From assembly GCF_000005505.3 (NCBI RefSeq), contig NC_016132.3, forward strand, positions 49,428,914 to 49,492,913: a stretch of DNA of 64,000 nt, written 5' to 3'. Under the pieces are notes generated by a model, which was not told the origin of the DNA, ran no database searches, and saw nothing but the letters and a program-made list of their open reading frames with translations. Every line of letters begins with the position of its first letter. Position 1 is the first letter of the stretch. The position numbers were made by a program, and so were the translations under genes. Of this stretch, positions 44,422 to 57,041 are shown piece by piece. This DNA is from Brachypodium distachyon. Its lineage: Eukaryota > Streptophyta > Magnoliopsida > Poales > Poaceae.

Positions 44422-46530
44422 TCCAATAGAGATCACAAACTCACTATGTGTCCGCGAGAACAATTAGTTTAGATCGACGCAAAAAGAATTAGTAATTCTT
44501 TCGATTAGATTGGGGAGACGGTTTTTCATGCTTCATTCCTTTTGTTTGTTACACCTCCAGTGTATTTCTGGGATCTCGGGTATTGCAGATGAACTATTTT
44601 GATAGGTTCTGAAGTGAAAGGCTGAAATGAAAGTTCATGTCCATTGTGGGCGATCCACTTTCTGTGTAGAAATTGAAAGTGAACAACAGGAATTAATATA
44701 ACGATGTCGACGAGTGCATTACTGACAAGTTGAACAACTAGCTACCAGGCTACCAGCTTGATATATCTTGGTTCATCGGTTTAAGGTTTGTTTGGATCTC
44801 AGAGTTTGATTGACTAAGCAAGTGTACCAATTGTCCTAGCTCTTTGTCCAATGCGGTTAATGGCAAACTCTAGTGCTCAGATCTGTCATTGCTGCTTTTG
44901 TTCACTATGATTGCATTGTAAGATTTCCCAAAGAGTCTTGTGGTGCAAAACGAGCTAAAGTACTCCATTATGGAAGTTGCTCTGAAATTCCTTGCTTAGG
45001 AAAGGAAAATTTCAATGTGAACCCTTTGCATAGATGCAAGTGCAAACGCCCGCAATTACCATGAGAAACGGCAAGTGCAAGTATCCGGTGAAAACTCTCA
45101 TTCGGTGCAAACCGTGCAAACTTTATAAAAACCACGTTTAGAAGTTTCAAAAAAATTCTGAAAAAATACCATATATTGGTACTATGATGTTCTACAAACC
45201 TGCAAAATTTCAAGTTCAAAATCAAAAACATTTGAGAGAAATTAAAAGGAGAAATTTACAATGAATAGCGTCAAACACTGAAAAACCACTATTCATGCAG
45301 AATTTGTCTTTTTCGCTGATACCAAACGAAATTGAGTTTGGACTTGAACTTTTACACATATATAAAACAACACTTTTCTAACCTATGTGATTTTTTTGAG
45401 AATTTTTTAAACTTTTTTCGATGGAGTTTTCACAGTTTGCACCGTAAAAGTGGTGGTTTTCACCGGATACTTCTCCCACTTCCAATGTATCCCATCTTGT
45501 ACCTTAAGCACTAAATATGTGTTTAGATATAACTCTTTCAGTGCCTTGTAGTATCTTAGTGCTATATTTAAAAGACTCATCATTTAATATATTTGTGTGA
45601 GAGAAATATAGCCTTATGTTGGGTTCCTTGGTAACAGCGGCGGAGCTGGGATTCAATCAAACCCCAGGCCAACACTTGTATTATACGTTGTGGTTAGTCT
45701 AAATCACAGGTCAAAGTATCCGTTTATACTACAATACAAGGCCAAAGTAATCCCAAGCTCCAGGCCATGGCCCTTGTTGCCTGGGCTTGGCTCCGCCTCT
45801 GCTTGGTAAGATTCGTATCTTACATAAGATACTATATCACTTTATTAGGCTTTCACATCGATTTTTATCGATGTGCCAGTTAGATACAACTAAGTTAGAG
45901 CATTGGGAGGGACATTTGTAGTGGACACTCATGAGTGAGCCACGAGCTCTTGACTCATGTTTCGGAAGAGCTAGCAACGGTGCTATCAACATCGACAGAA
46001 AGAATTTATTAATCATCATGGACATTGACGGAAGCAGGATTTTAGGTCAGATAGGCTAGTAATAAACTATTTATATGAACTTTGGATTTTAATATTATGA
46101 AAAGATTTACTCGTTTACTCTTCCCTGCCTATTCGAAAATCGAATCCATCGATTTTTGTTTTAAATCGAATCCATCTGCCAGACTGCCACAGCTCCAAAT
46201 GGACCTTTACCCTTGGCGGCTCGACCCCCAACTGACCTTATTCACAGACACGATCTCCTGACCTAAACCAAGCAGTCAAGTACCAGCGACCACCGATCCG
46301 AACCCCTCCACCCCCTGCGCCTCCCCGTGCCGCGTCGCTGCTATTCCCGCTCTACCTCATCGAGACAATTCCTCCCTGTTGTCTCCATCCCGTTCGAAAT
46401 CTCGCCCATTGTTTTTCGAGGTACAGTTCGAGCTTTCAGTCATCGAGTGGTTACATAGACCCGAACTAATCTCCGCAATTTTCGGGTGTGCTGGTGCCCC
46501 ATCTAGATCCGCCCCCTGTTGCATCTCAGG
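44422..46530. other. STT3A 3' UTR, foldback element and TBCA 5' flank
   Basis: 2.1 kb between two plus-strand genes. Contains the foldback element 45073-45481. The last 250 bp before 46531 are GC-rich and probably TBCA 5' UTR/promoter; no TATA box was assigned. Confidence 0.5.
45073..45481. mobile_element. Foldback/MITE-like element of about 410 bp
   Basis: Left arm (AAGTGCAAGTATCCGGTGAA at 45073, then CGGTGCAAACCGTG) is complementary to the right arm (TTTGCACCG, then TTCACCGGATACTT, ending near 45481). The arms are about 50 bp with mismatches. The interior is AT-rich and partly symmetric (CTGCAAAATTTCAAGTTCAA against GACTTGAACTTTT). Superfamily unknown. Confidence 0.7.
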
Positions 46531-48472
46531 ATGGCGACACTGAGGAACCTAAAGATCAAGACGTCGACTTGCAAGAGGATCGTAAAGGAGCTGCGCTCCT
46601 ACGAGAAGGAGGTGGAGAAGGAGGCGGCCAAGACTGCTGACATGAAGGAGAAGGGCGCCGACCCCTACGATCTCAAGCAGCAGGTGACTGAAGATCTTCT
46701 GCTTCCTATGCTTGTTTGCTCTCTCAATACAATTACTCATTTATAAAACCGCTAAATTACATGGGGCAAGGGGGAAACCCCTATTCTTCTAAAAAATAGA
46801 ACTACTTATCATTCTACTCAGCACTGCTAATTTTGGTATCTAAGTACAGTACATGCTGGTAATAGTATGATCTTACTCTGTCCTTATAATGGCTCCTTGT
46901 AGTATGGTTTCATTTATGGATGATAATCTATTCCCTCCGATCCTAAATTCTTGTCAAGGTTTTAGTTCAATTTGTACTAAAACCACGACAAGAATTTAGG
47001 ATCGGAGGGAGTAGTCACTACCACTTGCTGGGTAATTGTGTCACATGGTCACTGCCTCATTGGTCAGTTTTCTTAATCAAGTAGATATGCCAATCACATA
47101 TTTTGTCATTGTTTGAGTATAACCATCTAACCTGTGAAGCTGTGAGGATTGAGATTAGTTGGCTGGAGTGGTCTTTTTGGTGTTTTTAAGGCTTTTTTGG
47201 TGTTTTTCAGTGTTGCACATATGTTTTATCATTTATTTTAACATATAGTGATGTGTATTGTTTACACGTTTATGGTTGTTTACCCATGATGTTTAATTAC
47301 TCCAACCAATGCAGCCTATGTTGGTTTCGCCATGGCTAGAAGTTCTCAGATTCTGCTTCTTGTCCATCCCAGTTATTTTCTGATACTCTTTCCCAAAGAC
47401 GTTAATCTGTGACTGGTGGTCCATCTGATCTACCATCTTCTCACTTTTCTTATATATGTGAGATCATCATGAGTTTTGGTAAAACTCCGGGAAGGCATGG
47501 CTTGGAGCATGAAAGTAATAGCTAAACATGTCAAGGTAATTTAGTTTGTTTATCCATAGGGAAGCAGGGTATTTAGAACTAAAGGCCTGGCATCAAAGTT
47601 TTCAGCATCTATCTTGGCTTTTGTGGCTCTGTCCATGTGGATTACTTTTTGGGGGAGTTGAAACGCAAGTTTTTGCGTTTAGTCCATGTGGATTACTTGA
47701 TGCAGGGAAACCTATTTTCCTTCGGCCAAGAAAATAAGTTCTGCTACAAACTAAACTGCATTTCTCAGATCAGATGTTGCTATTTGCAGGGCACGATGTA
47801 AACCTTACAATAAAGTACTCCCTCCAATCCATATTAATTGTCTCAAATTTGCCCAAATATGGATGTATCTATGCCTAAAAAGCATCTAGATACATGTAAT
47901 ATTTCGACAATTAATATGGATCGCAGGAATATCTGGGTGGATATAGTTATAATCAGAATTATGAATTAAATAAACATGCAGTGTATGCATTCTTCAGACT
48001 TCGGAGTAATCGGGATTGGAAATGATTGTTGCTCACATTGTTTGATTTCTTAACTATGATATGGTATTTTATTTGGATGTGCAAGTGCTAATTATTGATC
48101 TACCCACATCTCTTCCAACTTACAATTCAATGCGAAGACCTTGGAAATTCATCCTCGTGCCTTTTACATCTGCAGGAGAATGTTTTAGCTGAGTCAAGGA
48201 TGATGGTCCCAGACTGCCATAAGCGACTTGAAGCTGCACTAACAGACCTGAAAGCAACACTGGTATCATATGGATTTTTTTTTCTATTTCAATTTTCTTC
48301 TTTTTTTTGCATGGCAATTTTCTGCAACCTTATCTTCAGTTCCTTGAAAAAATGTTTCATAATTCTATTGCAGGCCGAATTAAAGGAGTCAAATGAACAA
48401 GGCGCTGAGATTGGAGAGGCTGAGAGTACAATCACAGAAGTTGAAGCTGTATACACGCCAACAGAAGATTGA
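46531..48472 (+). CDS. TBCA: Tubulin-folding cofactor A (TBCA)
   Basis: Small helical chaperone that binds beta-tubulin during alpha/beta-tubulin dimer assembly. Three GT-AG exons: 46531-46683, 48176-48262, 48374-48472; 112 aa, the family size. The protein starts MATLRNLKIKTSTCKRIVKE and has the conserved YEKEVEKEAAK and LAESRMMVPDCHKRLEAAL segments in a three-helix bundle, with a variable C-terminus (EVEAVYTPTED). Intron 1 is 1.5 kb and holds two Stowaway MITEs. Head-to-tail with STT3A and HSP101; no functional link is implied. Confidence 0.95.
46929..47013. mobile_element. Very short, almost fully palindromic Stowaway (TBCA intron 1)
   Basis: Left TTCCCTCCGATCCTAAATTC and right GAATTTAGGATCGGAGGGA pair perfectly for about 24 bp; further ACTAAAAC/GGTTTTAGT pairing leaves almost no loop. 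85 bp including TA edges. Confidence 0.9.
47816..47931. mobile_element. Stowaway MITE (TBCA intron 1)
   Basis: TACTCCCTCCAATCCATATT at left and AATATGGATCGCAGGAATA at right; interior AAATATGGATGTATC and AGATACATGTAATATTTCGA blocks match the element at 12328-12444. Confidence 0.88.
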
Positions 48473-49548
48473 GCTTTCGTTCTGCAGAAATGTCAGTATG
48501 CATCAGACTCGCACTTGTCGACACCTTAGAGGCTCGTTTCATATGATGTTGATGCGAACACATGTACCCATTTTACGACTCCTAACTTGTGATTTGTGAA
48601 CGTTCTGTTTGGTTGACGGTATGCATATAACTTGGTATGATGTTTGGTCATGCAACATGATGCGAACACATGTTACAGTTCATAATCTAGATGAGATGTA
48701 ACTTGAGACTTGAGATATCACCGAAATATGATTAGGCGCTTGTGATGTTCTTGAAATGTTAAGGCTGGCATACTGTGTTTGTTCCAGTTGGGTACTGGAT
48801 GGTCTTGTTTATTTGCAGCGTTTTAGTTCCTGGGAAGTGGGAACCTGTTCTTAATTATCCTGATTACCCATCATAGACCTTGTTATCCATCATAGAGCTT
48901 GTTTTTAATTATCCTGTCAAGTCCCTCAAATTTTTCCCTATCAAGACTTTTTCAGCACAACTTTACTGCCATATTTTCTTTGGTTGCTTTGTGCTATTAC
49001 CCTACCGATTACAAAAGGAACATGAACATCCATACTGGATTTTTGAGTATTTCTTCTAGCTTTTGTCGAAGAACATAAAATGGCAAGTCCTTAAATCGTC
49101 TTATTTATAATCGTTTGAGATGCTGCAAGTTGTAACATGAGAGTTGTGCCGGTCGTTCTGCATCAGTCGAGGAGATCCGAAGTAAATGGAAGAACGAGGT
49201 TTTATCCATCTGCCTGGTAAAGCCGAGAAATTTGTGGGGATAGCGTCAAGTTGAACCAACGGTCCGGATGATATCCTCCCGACACCTTGAATAGACAGTT
49301 TTATTTTGCCAAATCAACGGTTCGACACTAGAAGGTTCTCGGACATTCTCTCACCGGCTTCCTGCCGCTTCCGCGCCGTTCTAGACTCACGGCGAACTCT
49401 CTTCTCCTGCCTCAAATTACCCGGCCTCTCGTCTCCGATCTCTCCCCAAGATTTCCAACGCGAACGCAAAGCGAACTTGCGTATCTCCCGATCCCCATTT
49501 CTAGTTCTAGTGTTTTTGCAGTTAATCAGTTCGTAACTTGCAGAAGCC
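48473..49548. other. TBCA 3' UTR and HSP101 promoter/5' UTR
   Basis: 1.08 kb between two plus-strand genes. No other gene or repeat was seen. HSP101 regulatory sites are listed separately. Confidence 0.5.
49330..49350 (+). promoter_or_regulatory. Heat-shock element-like site upstream of HSP101
   Basis: AGAAGGTTCTCGGACATTCT holds two perfect inverted HSE units (GAA-NN-TTC), and a further TTC follows at the right spacing plus insertion. It is about 200 bp before the start codon of a classical heat-shock gene, where HSF binding is expected. The third unit is imperfect. Confidence 0.55.
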
Positions 49549-52500
49549 ATGAATCCCGACAAGTTCACGCACAAGACCAATGAAGCACTCGCGGCGGCGC
49601 ACGAGATGGCGCTGGATGCCGGCCACGCGCAGCTCACGCCGCTGCACCTCGCCGCGGCGCTCGCGGCCGACAGGTCCGGCATCCTCCGGCAGGCCATCGC
49701 CCACGCGTCCGGCGGCAACGACTCCGCGGCCGAATCATTCGAGCGCGTCGCCGCCGCCGCGCTCAAGAGGCTGCCTTCGCAGGCCCCTCCGCCGGACGCT
49801 GTCCCACCGTCCACCTCTCTGGTCAAGGCCATCCGCCGCGCGCAGTCCGCGCAGAAGTCGCGCGGTGACTCTCACCTCGCCGTCGACCAGCTGCTCATCG
49901 GCCTCCTCGAGGACTCGCAGATCTCCGACGCGTTGAAGGAGGCCGGCGTGTCGGCCGCGCGGGTGAAGGCTGAGGTCGAGAAGCTCCGCGGAGGGGACAA
50001 CCGCCGTGTGGAGTCCGCTTCGGGGGACACCAATTTCCAGGCTCTCAAGACATACGGCCGCGACCTCGTCGAGGTGGCCGGCAAGCTCGACCCGGTCATC
50101 GGCCGAGACGAGGAGATCCGCCGCGTGGTGCGGATCCTGTCGCGGCGCACGAAGAACAACCCCGTCCTCATCGGCGAGCCCGGCGTGGGGAAGACCGCCG
50201 TGGTGGAAGGCCTCGCGCAGCGCATCGTGCGCGGGGACGTGCCGAGCAACCTCCTCGACGTGCGCCTCGTCGCGCTCGACATGGGCGCGCTCGTCGCCGG
50301 TGCCAAGTACCGTGGTGAATTCGAGGAGCGGCTCAAGGCCGTGCTCAAGGAGGTGGAGGAGGCAGAGGGGAAGGTGATACTGTTCATTGACGAGATACAC
50401 CTCGTGCTCGGCGCCGGGAGGACGGAGGGGTCCATGGATGCGGCCAACCTGTTCAAGCCAATGCTCGCGAGGGGACAGCTTAGGTGCATTGGCGCGACCA
50501 CGCTCGAGGAGTACAGGAAGTACGTCGAGAAGGATGCGGCGTTCGAGAGGCGGTTCCAGCAAGTCTTTGTGGCAGAGCCCAGTGTCACCGACACCGTCAG
50601 TATACTGAGAGGGCTCAAGGAGAAGTACGAGGGGCACCATGGTGTAAGAATTCAGGACCGTGCACTTGTGGTCGCCGCGCAGCTCTCGTCAAGATACATC
50701 ATGGGTAAGCGTTCTCTCCTTGCAAAGCCAATTTCTCCGTGCTATGATCCCTGCCTGCATTTCAAATTTGTAGGTTTTCCCCTTGATCCCTGGACCTAAA
50801 TGGAAGAAATTGCTGTTTCTTACAGGTCGTCATTTGCCTGATAAAGCCATCGATTTGGTTGACGAGGCCTGCGCAAACGTGAGGGTGCAACTTGACAGCC
50901 AGCCGGAAGAGATTGACAACCTCGAGAGGAAGAGGATCCAGCTGGAAGTCGAGCTTCATGCCCTCGAGAAGGAGAAGGACAAAGCTAGCAAAGCTCGGCT
51001 AATTGAGGTGAGTGACTGGTTAATTCTGTGGTTTTGATTCTCTAATCTGTCTATTGTAGTTGCTTTGTTTTGTTTTGACAATGCGCGAACATGACTGTAT
51101 TTTCAGGTCAGGAAAGAGTTGGACGACTTGAGGGACAAGCTGCATCCGCTGCAGATGAAGTATCGCAAGGAGAAAGAGAGAATAGATGAGATCAGGAACC
51201 TGAAGCAACGTCGTGAAGAACTGCAGTTCACTCTGCAAGAGGCTGAGCGCCGAATGGATTTGGCCCGCGTGGCTGACCTCAGATATGGTGCTCTGCAAGA
51301 GATCGATGTTGCCATTGCTAAGCTAGAGGGGGAAACTGGTGAGAACTTGATGTTAACAGAGACTGTTGGCCCAGACCAGATTGCTGAGGTATGAATGTTA
51401 CAAGCAATTTTATAGTGTTCATCACTTATGTACTTGTGGTATGTATGATATTGATTCGACACAATCTTGCATACAGGTCGTGAGCCGCTGGACTGGCATT
51501 CCTGTTACTAGGCTTGGGCAAAATGAGAAGGAGAGGCTGGTGGGGCTGGATGACAGACTGCACCAAAGGGTTGTTGGACAGCATGAAGCCGTCAGTGCAG
51601 TTGCAGAGGCTGTTTTAAGGTCGAGGGCTGGTCTTGGACGGCCACAGCAGCCTACTGGTTCATTCCTCTTTCTTGGACCAACCGGTGTTGGTAAAACTGA
51701 GCTTGCCAAGGCTCTTGCTGAGCAACTGTTTGATGATGAAAACCTGCTTGTCCGCATTGACATGTCTGAATACATGGAGCAGCATTCAGTTGCTCGGTTA
51801 ATTGGAGCACCACCTGGGTAAGTATTTGCCTAATCATGTCTGCCCACTATGGATATGTATCATGTTTGTGTTCGGACTTCTGAAATTCTGTGTGGATTTG
51901 CAGTTACGTAGGTCACGAGGAAGGAGGGCAACTGACAGAACAAGTGAGGAGGAGGCCATACAGTGTTATCCTCTTTGATGAGGTTGAGAAGGCACATGTA
52001 GCAGTATTCAATACTCTGCTCCAAGTCCTTGATGATGGGAGGTTAACAGATGGGCAAGGCAGGACAGTTGACTTCAGGAACACCGTGATCATCATGACTT
52101 CAAACCTTGGCGCAGAGCACCTCCTTGCGGGAATGATGGGCAACTCGATGAAGGTTGCTCGTGATATGGTGATGCAGGAGGTATGTGCTTCAATTACTGT
52201 TGTTTTTTCTGGTTTCAGTTAGTGTCACTTTGCAATCCTGTACCTAAATGAGACAATATTCACCTGCAGGTGAGGAGACATTTCCGTCCAGAGCTACTGA
52301 ACCGTCTGGATGAGATTGTGATCTTCGACCCTCTGTCGCATGAGCAACTGCGGAAGGTCGCTCGGTTTCAAATGAAAGACGTTGCCGTCCGTCTTGCAGA
52401 GAGGGGCATTGCTTTGGCCGTGACTGATGCTGCCCTTGACATCATCCTGTCGCTGTCTTATGATCCGGTATGTTTAAGTATCAAATCTCATTCATGTATC

Positions 52501-52874
52501 GAAGAAACTTCCAGGCCTTCCTCATTGATTCTAACTCGGTACCATTTCTCTGTGCGATAACTCAACAGGTCTACGGCGCTAGGCCAATCAGGAGATGGAT
52601 TGAGAAGAGGATAGTAACCGAGCTCTCCAAGATGTTGATCCGCGAAGAGATTGACGAGAACTCCACCGTGTACATAGATGCCGCTCCTGGCAAGGAAGAA
52701 CTGACCTATAGGGTCGACAAGAATGGAGGATTTGTGAACGTGCAGACGGGCCAGAAATCTGATATCCTGATCCAGGTACCCAGTGGCGCTATTGGGAGCG
52801 ATGCTGCACATGCCGTGAAGAAGATGAAGATCATGCAGGACGGTGGAGATGTGGATGACATGGAAGAAGAATAA
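49549..52874 (+). CDS. HSP101: Heat shock protein HSP101 / ClpB1 disaggregase
   Basis: Cytosolic hexameric AAA+ chaperone that dissolves protein aggregates with HSP70; needed for thermotolerance. Seven GT-AG exons: 49549-50704, 50826-51007, 51107-51388, 51477-51817, 51904-52180, 52270-52467, 52569-52874; 913 aa, the length of cereal HSP101. Clp_N repeat domain (about 1-150), first AAA with Walker A GEPGVGKT (209-216) and Walker B LFIDEIH (Asp281/Glu282), coiled-coil M-domain (about 400-535), second AAA with GPTGVGKT (607-614) and [10 protein letters not shown], sensor [11 protein letters not shown]-terminal AAA lid with [14 protein letters not shown]. No transit peptide, which argues for the cytosolic/nuclear form rather than organellar ClpB. 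The C-terminal acidic tail DDMEEE is typical. Confidence 0.98.
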
Positions 52875-53729
52875 ACACCAGAACGATTGATTTCTTTCTG
52901 TAGTTTTAAGTGGCTGCGCTGCAGCAGGCAATTGTAAGAACTGCTTTTGTGAAAGGACCATGCAAATTTGCTGTTCATAGAAGGTTCAGAATGGTCTTTA
53001 TCTGTTGAAAATAGGCAACATGCACTCCTTGTAAGGACATAATGAAATCAAAATTGTGGATGTGCCTTCAGTAACCCAGTGTAACTCTGAGGTTCTTGTC
53101 GTTCAAAATTGACTTTGTTTTGGGGGGAATGGGAATAGGAAACCACAGATTGTGCTTGGCGCATGTGATACATTTAGCTGGTTCTAGCTTCGTGCATCTG
53201 ACTATCTGAGGCCTTTGGTCATAGCAGTTGAACACACAAGGATCCGAGTTGTTGAACAGGGATAGAGCAAAATATCACAAACTCGTGGAGCCCCAGTCGA
53301 TGCAAAAGCATACACGAACAAGACATGTTTTATTTCCAATGGAATAGTCACTATACTACTACGTGCTAACGTACACACTAACAATGAACAACACTGTATA
53401 TATGAACCTGACAACGAAGAGTTATGTACACATTACACTTGCATGGCTACAGCACTGAGAGGACCGGAGTCGGACTACTACACCTAGTCCCCTGTAGTTT
53501 CACTTCCACGTATACCACATCTCACATGTGTCTATGGATCACTACGTGTATACTCTCTTTTTTTTTTACAGAAAACTAGTAGCAAGTCGGCTAATTTTTG
53601 TAGCTGCACAAACATCCACGTACAGGCGACTGCCGACTGGACACGCTGCGCTGAGCCAGTATGCAAGAAGCAGAGACGATGAACAATGGCATCGATTGAT
53701 GCCGCCGGTGCCGGTGCACGCAGTATGTT
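52875..53729. other. Convergent 3' regions of HSP101 (+) and CCD8 (-)
   Basis: The two genes point at each other with 855 bp between stop codons. This must hold both 3' UTRs; antisense overlap is possible. No other feature seen. Confidence 0.5.
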
Positions 53730-56700
53730 TTACTTGTCCCTGGGCACCCAGCAGCAGTGCAAGCCGTAAGGCAGCCCGTAGGGGAACTTGGCCCGTGCGA
53801 TCTCCTGGAACGTCTGGCCGTCCAGCACCAGCGCGTATCCCGACCCGTCCTTGGCGCTCACCATCGATATCGCCACGCCTGCACGTATCAGAAGAGTCAA
53901 GTCAGATACGATGCCAATTAATACAGTAGATCCTAATTAAGAAAGTTTAGGCAGAGAGATGGAATGAAGAGAGGAAACTGACCGTCGTCTTCGTCGACGG
54001 CGCCGGGGCGCGGCACGAAGAAGGGCTCGGACGGCACGGCGCCTTCCTCGTACCAGTTCTTGGCGGTCTTGTCGAGCAGGTCGATCTTGGTGAGCGTGTT
54101 GGGGAAGTTGCAGGGCCGGCGCGCCCCACAGGCGTAGGCGTAGCGGTACTCCTTGCCGACGTGGGCCGGGTTGATGCTGCACATGTCCATGCCACGCCCG
54201 TGCTCCTCCGGGTCCAGCGCCGCGTCCAGCTCCCCGAACGGGCTGCCGTCCAGCGGGATCCTGAACCGGCCCACCCTGGCGTCCGTGAGCACGTCCTGGC
54301 CCGCGAAGGCCCGGAGGTTGTGGAGGCGGAGGTTGTCGAGGATGGACGTGTCGGCGTTGTGCTCGCAGCAGTCGGCGATGATCGCCGTCACCCGCCCTTC
54401 CTCGTCCTTCTCCTCGTACGCGTTTATGAAGTGGAACGTCACGAACGGCGGCACCTCCACGCTCGCCACCTTTAATTCCATCCCGACTCAAAGTCAGAAA
54501 CGCAAATCTAGTACCAGCAGTAGTACGGAGGATTAATTAATCAACGACTGTAATTCAGGGACTTACGATGTTGCCGCTGGCCTTGCACATGACGTGCATG
54601 AAGCTGCCGGACTCGAGGTGCCACTCGAACTTGTACAGCGGCGTGGGCTCGGCGCGGAGGAGGTTCTTGGCGCAGTACCGGAGCGGCATCTCCGGCACCA
54701 CCACGTAGTTCTCCGTGACCGGGAACGAGTGCACCCACCCGGGGGCCGGCCCGCCGCGGCAGTCCACGCGGCCCACGAACCGCCGCTCGTTGCTCCCGGC
54801 CTCCATCCTCGCCACCACGTACCCGGGCCTGATCAGGTCCGGGATCAGCGTCCAGAACTCGGTGTCGTTCACCACCGGGTGGGCCGAGTGGATCAGCCCG
54901 CCCAGCTTGTCCGTGTACTCGAACTTGCTCACCGTCTCCAGCGTGTCCGGGTTCACCACGATGGACCCCTTGATGGTCTCCGTCAGGCAGAGCACGCGCC
55001 CGTCGCCGAGCCGGACGACGCCGGTGTTGGAGTTGTCGGTGAGGGAGGAGCCGGAGAAGAGGCTGGCCATCTGCCCCAGGAAGGACAAGAAGTTCTCCGT
55101 CTTGGGCACCTCCGAGAACTCACGGTAGCACACCTTGCCGTGCTCCTTGGCCGCCTTGTAGGCCTCCGACTCGATCTGCCGGTGCGCGCCCACGGCCTGC
55201 CCGTCGCGGAACGACACGCGCACCAGCGTCGCGTAGCCGTCGAACAGGTGCCGGAAGCCGTAGTCCCCGACATCCCATAGGCCCGGACCGTTCCTCAGGT
55301 AGGTGCCATCCTATAAAACAAACGGAAACAAATTGCATCCAATTATATACTCCATCCAAGTGTACATATATTTGGGCGCAACGAACAAATCCATCCAAGT
55401 ACAGATAAACTACTCTTAGTCTCTTAGATGATTGCATGGCTTAGATAATTAGCAGCTGGATGATCGCAATCATAGCTTAGTCACGAGTGCTAGCTGCTAA
55501 TTAACGTCAGTACGTGCGTACTATAACCATATTATACTGCACGTACACCTGCAGATCGATTTAATCCAGGTCACTGTCGAAGTGGCACGCACAGTCAAAT
55601 ACATATATTGGAGTATGTGCATTTGATTCCCCTGGGAAAAGAAATTGCCACGAACAGTGAGCTCATCACTGGCAGCGGGGGACAAGAAGGCCTTTTTCTC
55701 AAAGTTGCGGGGAGCAACAAAACTGCCATCATTTAGACAGCGACGCCGACCATTGTCGCCGTCGTGAGGGAGTGGCAGAGAATCTTGGTATATATGTTGT
55801 CTTCCCCGTAAGCATGCATCGTGAGTGCCGATCGAGAGATGCCATTTCTCCATCGCTAGCTAGGCATTATTATATGTAGGGTTAAATTAGTGTCGCCCTC
55901 TGTCGATCACAAGTAACTAAAGATGCGCGCGCGTCAAGTGCTTCTCCTACTAGCTGCCGTTACACGGTACGTGAAAAAGTAAAAGTGGCCATGTAATATT
56001 AGATACTGCTTAAAATGCTGCTCCAGTATTAATTGTGTACGTGTCTAATGCTCGAACAAACTTTTCCTTGTATATAGCAGTATCATATAGAGTACTTCTT
56101 TAGTTCACCTTTGTGAGTGTAGATGTTTGGTGCTGTCGACACCTTGATCAAAGAAGTGGTTACGTTAATCAATAGATTTTTTTACGCAGTTAGCCATGGT
56201 CAAAAAGTATGATGCATATACCCTTCTGTTTCTTATTCTTTGGGAGATAGGAAGACGAAGATATGCATGCTTTTAGCAACATTTTGTAGATAACACGCAT
56301 GGTCGACCTAGCTAGCTTTTAATCAAAGTAACGGAAAAGATTCACATTCTTGAAAGAAGAATGCACGGCTAACCTTCGCTTGGACCACCGGCAGACAGTA
56401 TGAAATGTTCGACGTTAGTACGCGCGTGATCAGTTTGAAGGAAGAAGAATCTTTTAGGAAGAAACAACACAAAATGTAGTAAAAAGCATATGCAGATTCA
56501 GATTTGTGCAAGTGATTAGTAATAATGATCGATGAACATCACCCACCAGCCAGAGCGGCAGCTCCCCTTCCAGTTCAAGCGTCCCCTCCCACCTCTCCTG
56601 GCGGATACTCTTCCACGCCACGTTCTCGCTGGCGCCGCTGTCCCGGCCGTCGCGTCCTGGCTCACGGCGTCGCGGGGTGGTGACGACGGGGCGTGCCGGC

Positions 56701-56879
56701 GGCGCTATGACCACGGCCGCCGCCGCCGCCGGCGCCTCCGTCATGGCACCGGCCGCGAGAGGCTGGGCCACGGCCCGCTTCTTGTTGCCCCCCTGTGGGC
56801 TGCCACGACGGCCCGGCGCCCGGCCCGCGGCCCCAGAGAGCGCGGCGAACGTGCATAGAGACGACATGGCCGGAGACAT
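53730..56879 (-). CDS. CCD8: Carotenoid cleavage dioxygenase 8 (CCD8/D10-type), strigolactone synthesis
   Basis: Plastid non-haem iron dioxygenase that converts 9-cis-beta-apo-10'-carotenal to carlactone, the strigolactone precursor controlling tillering and root signalling. Four exons on minus: 56879-56547, 55310-54567, 54469-53983, 53878-53730, all GT-AG; 570 aa. The N-terminus is Ala/Pro/Arg-rich as in a transit peptide. Conserved blocks: AWKSIRQERWEG, DGTYLRNGPGLW, FRHLFDGYATLVRVSF, REFSEVPKTENFLSFLG. The four iron-binding His are present at about 252/255 (GGLIHSAHP), 305 (WVHSFPVTE), 372 (VTFHFINAYE) and 562 (YGLHCCWVP). No disruption is visible, so it should be functional. Close to rice D10 by recall; whether it is the D10 orthologue or a second copy cannot be decided here. 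Confidence 0.96.
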
Positions 56880-57031
56880 GGCGATGATCAGTCGAGTCTG
56901 GGTGGCGCCTCCGGAAGGAAGATTGCTAGCTAGCGCACAGAGCTACTCTGGCTAGCTAGAGCTAGGCGAGAGTACAGTGCTTAGATTTTGTTTGGAATGG
57001 GCCGGATATCATCTCGTACCCTGGTCGAGGC

Positions 57032-57041
57032 TATATATATA
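57032..57041 (-). promoter_or_regulatory. Probable TATA box of CCD8
   Basis: TATATATA within a GC-rich setting (GGGC...GCCTC), about 155 bp upstream of the CCD8 start codon on the sense (minus) strand. Position and context fit a core promoter; unverified. Confidence 0.55.

Noticed and set aside
49314..50640. Minus-strand frames opposite HSP101 exon 1
   Set aside because: Shadows of the strongly conserved ClpB reading frame.
54153..55280. Plus-strand frames opposite CCD8
   Set aside because: Antisense shadows of conserved CCD8 exons.
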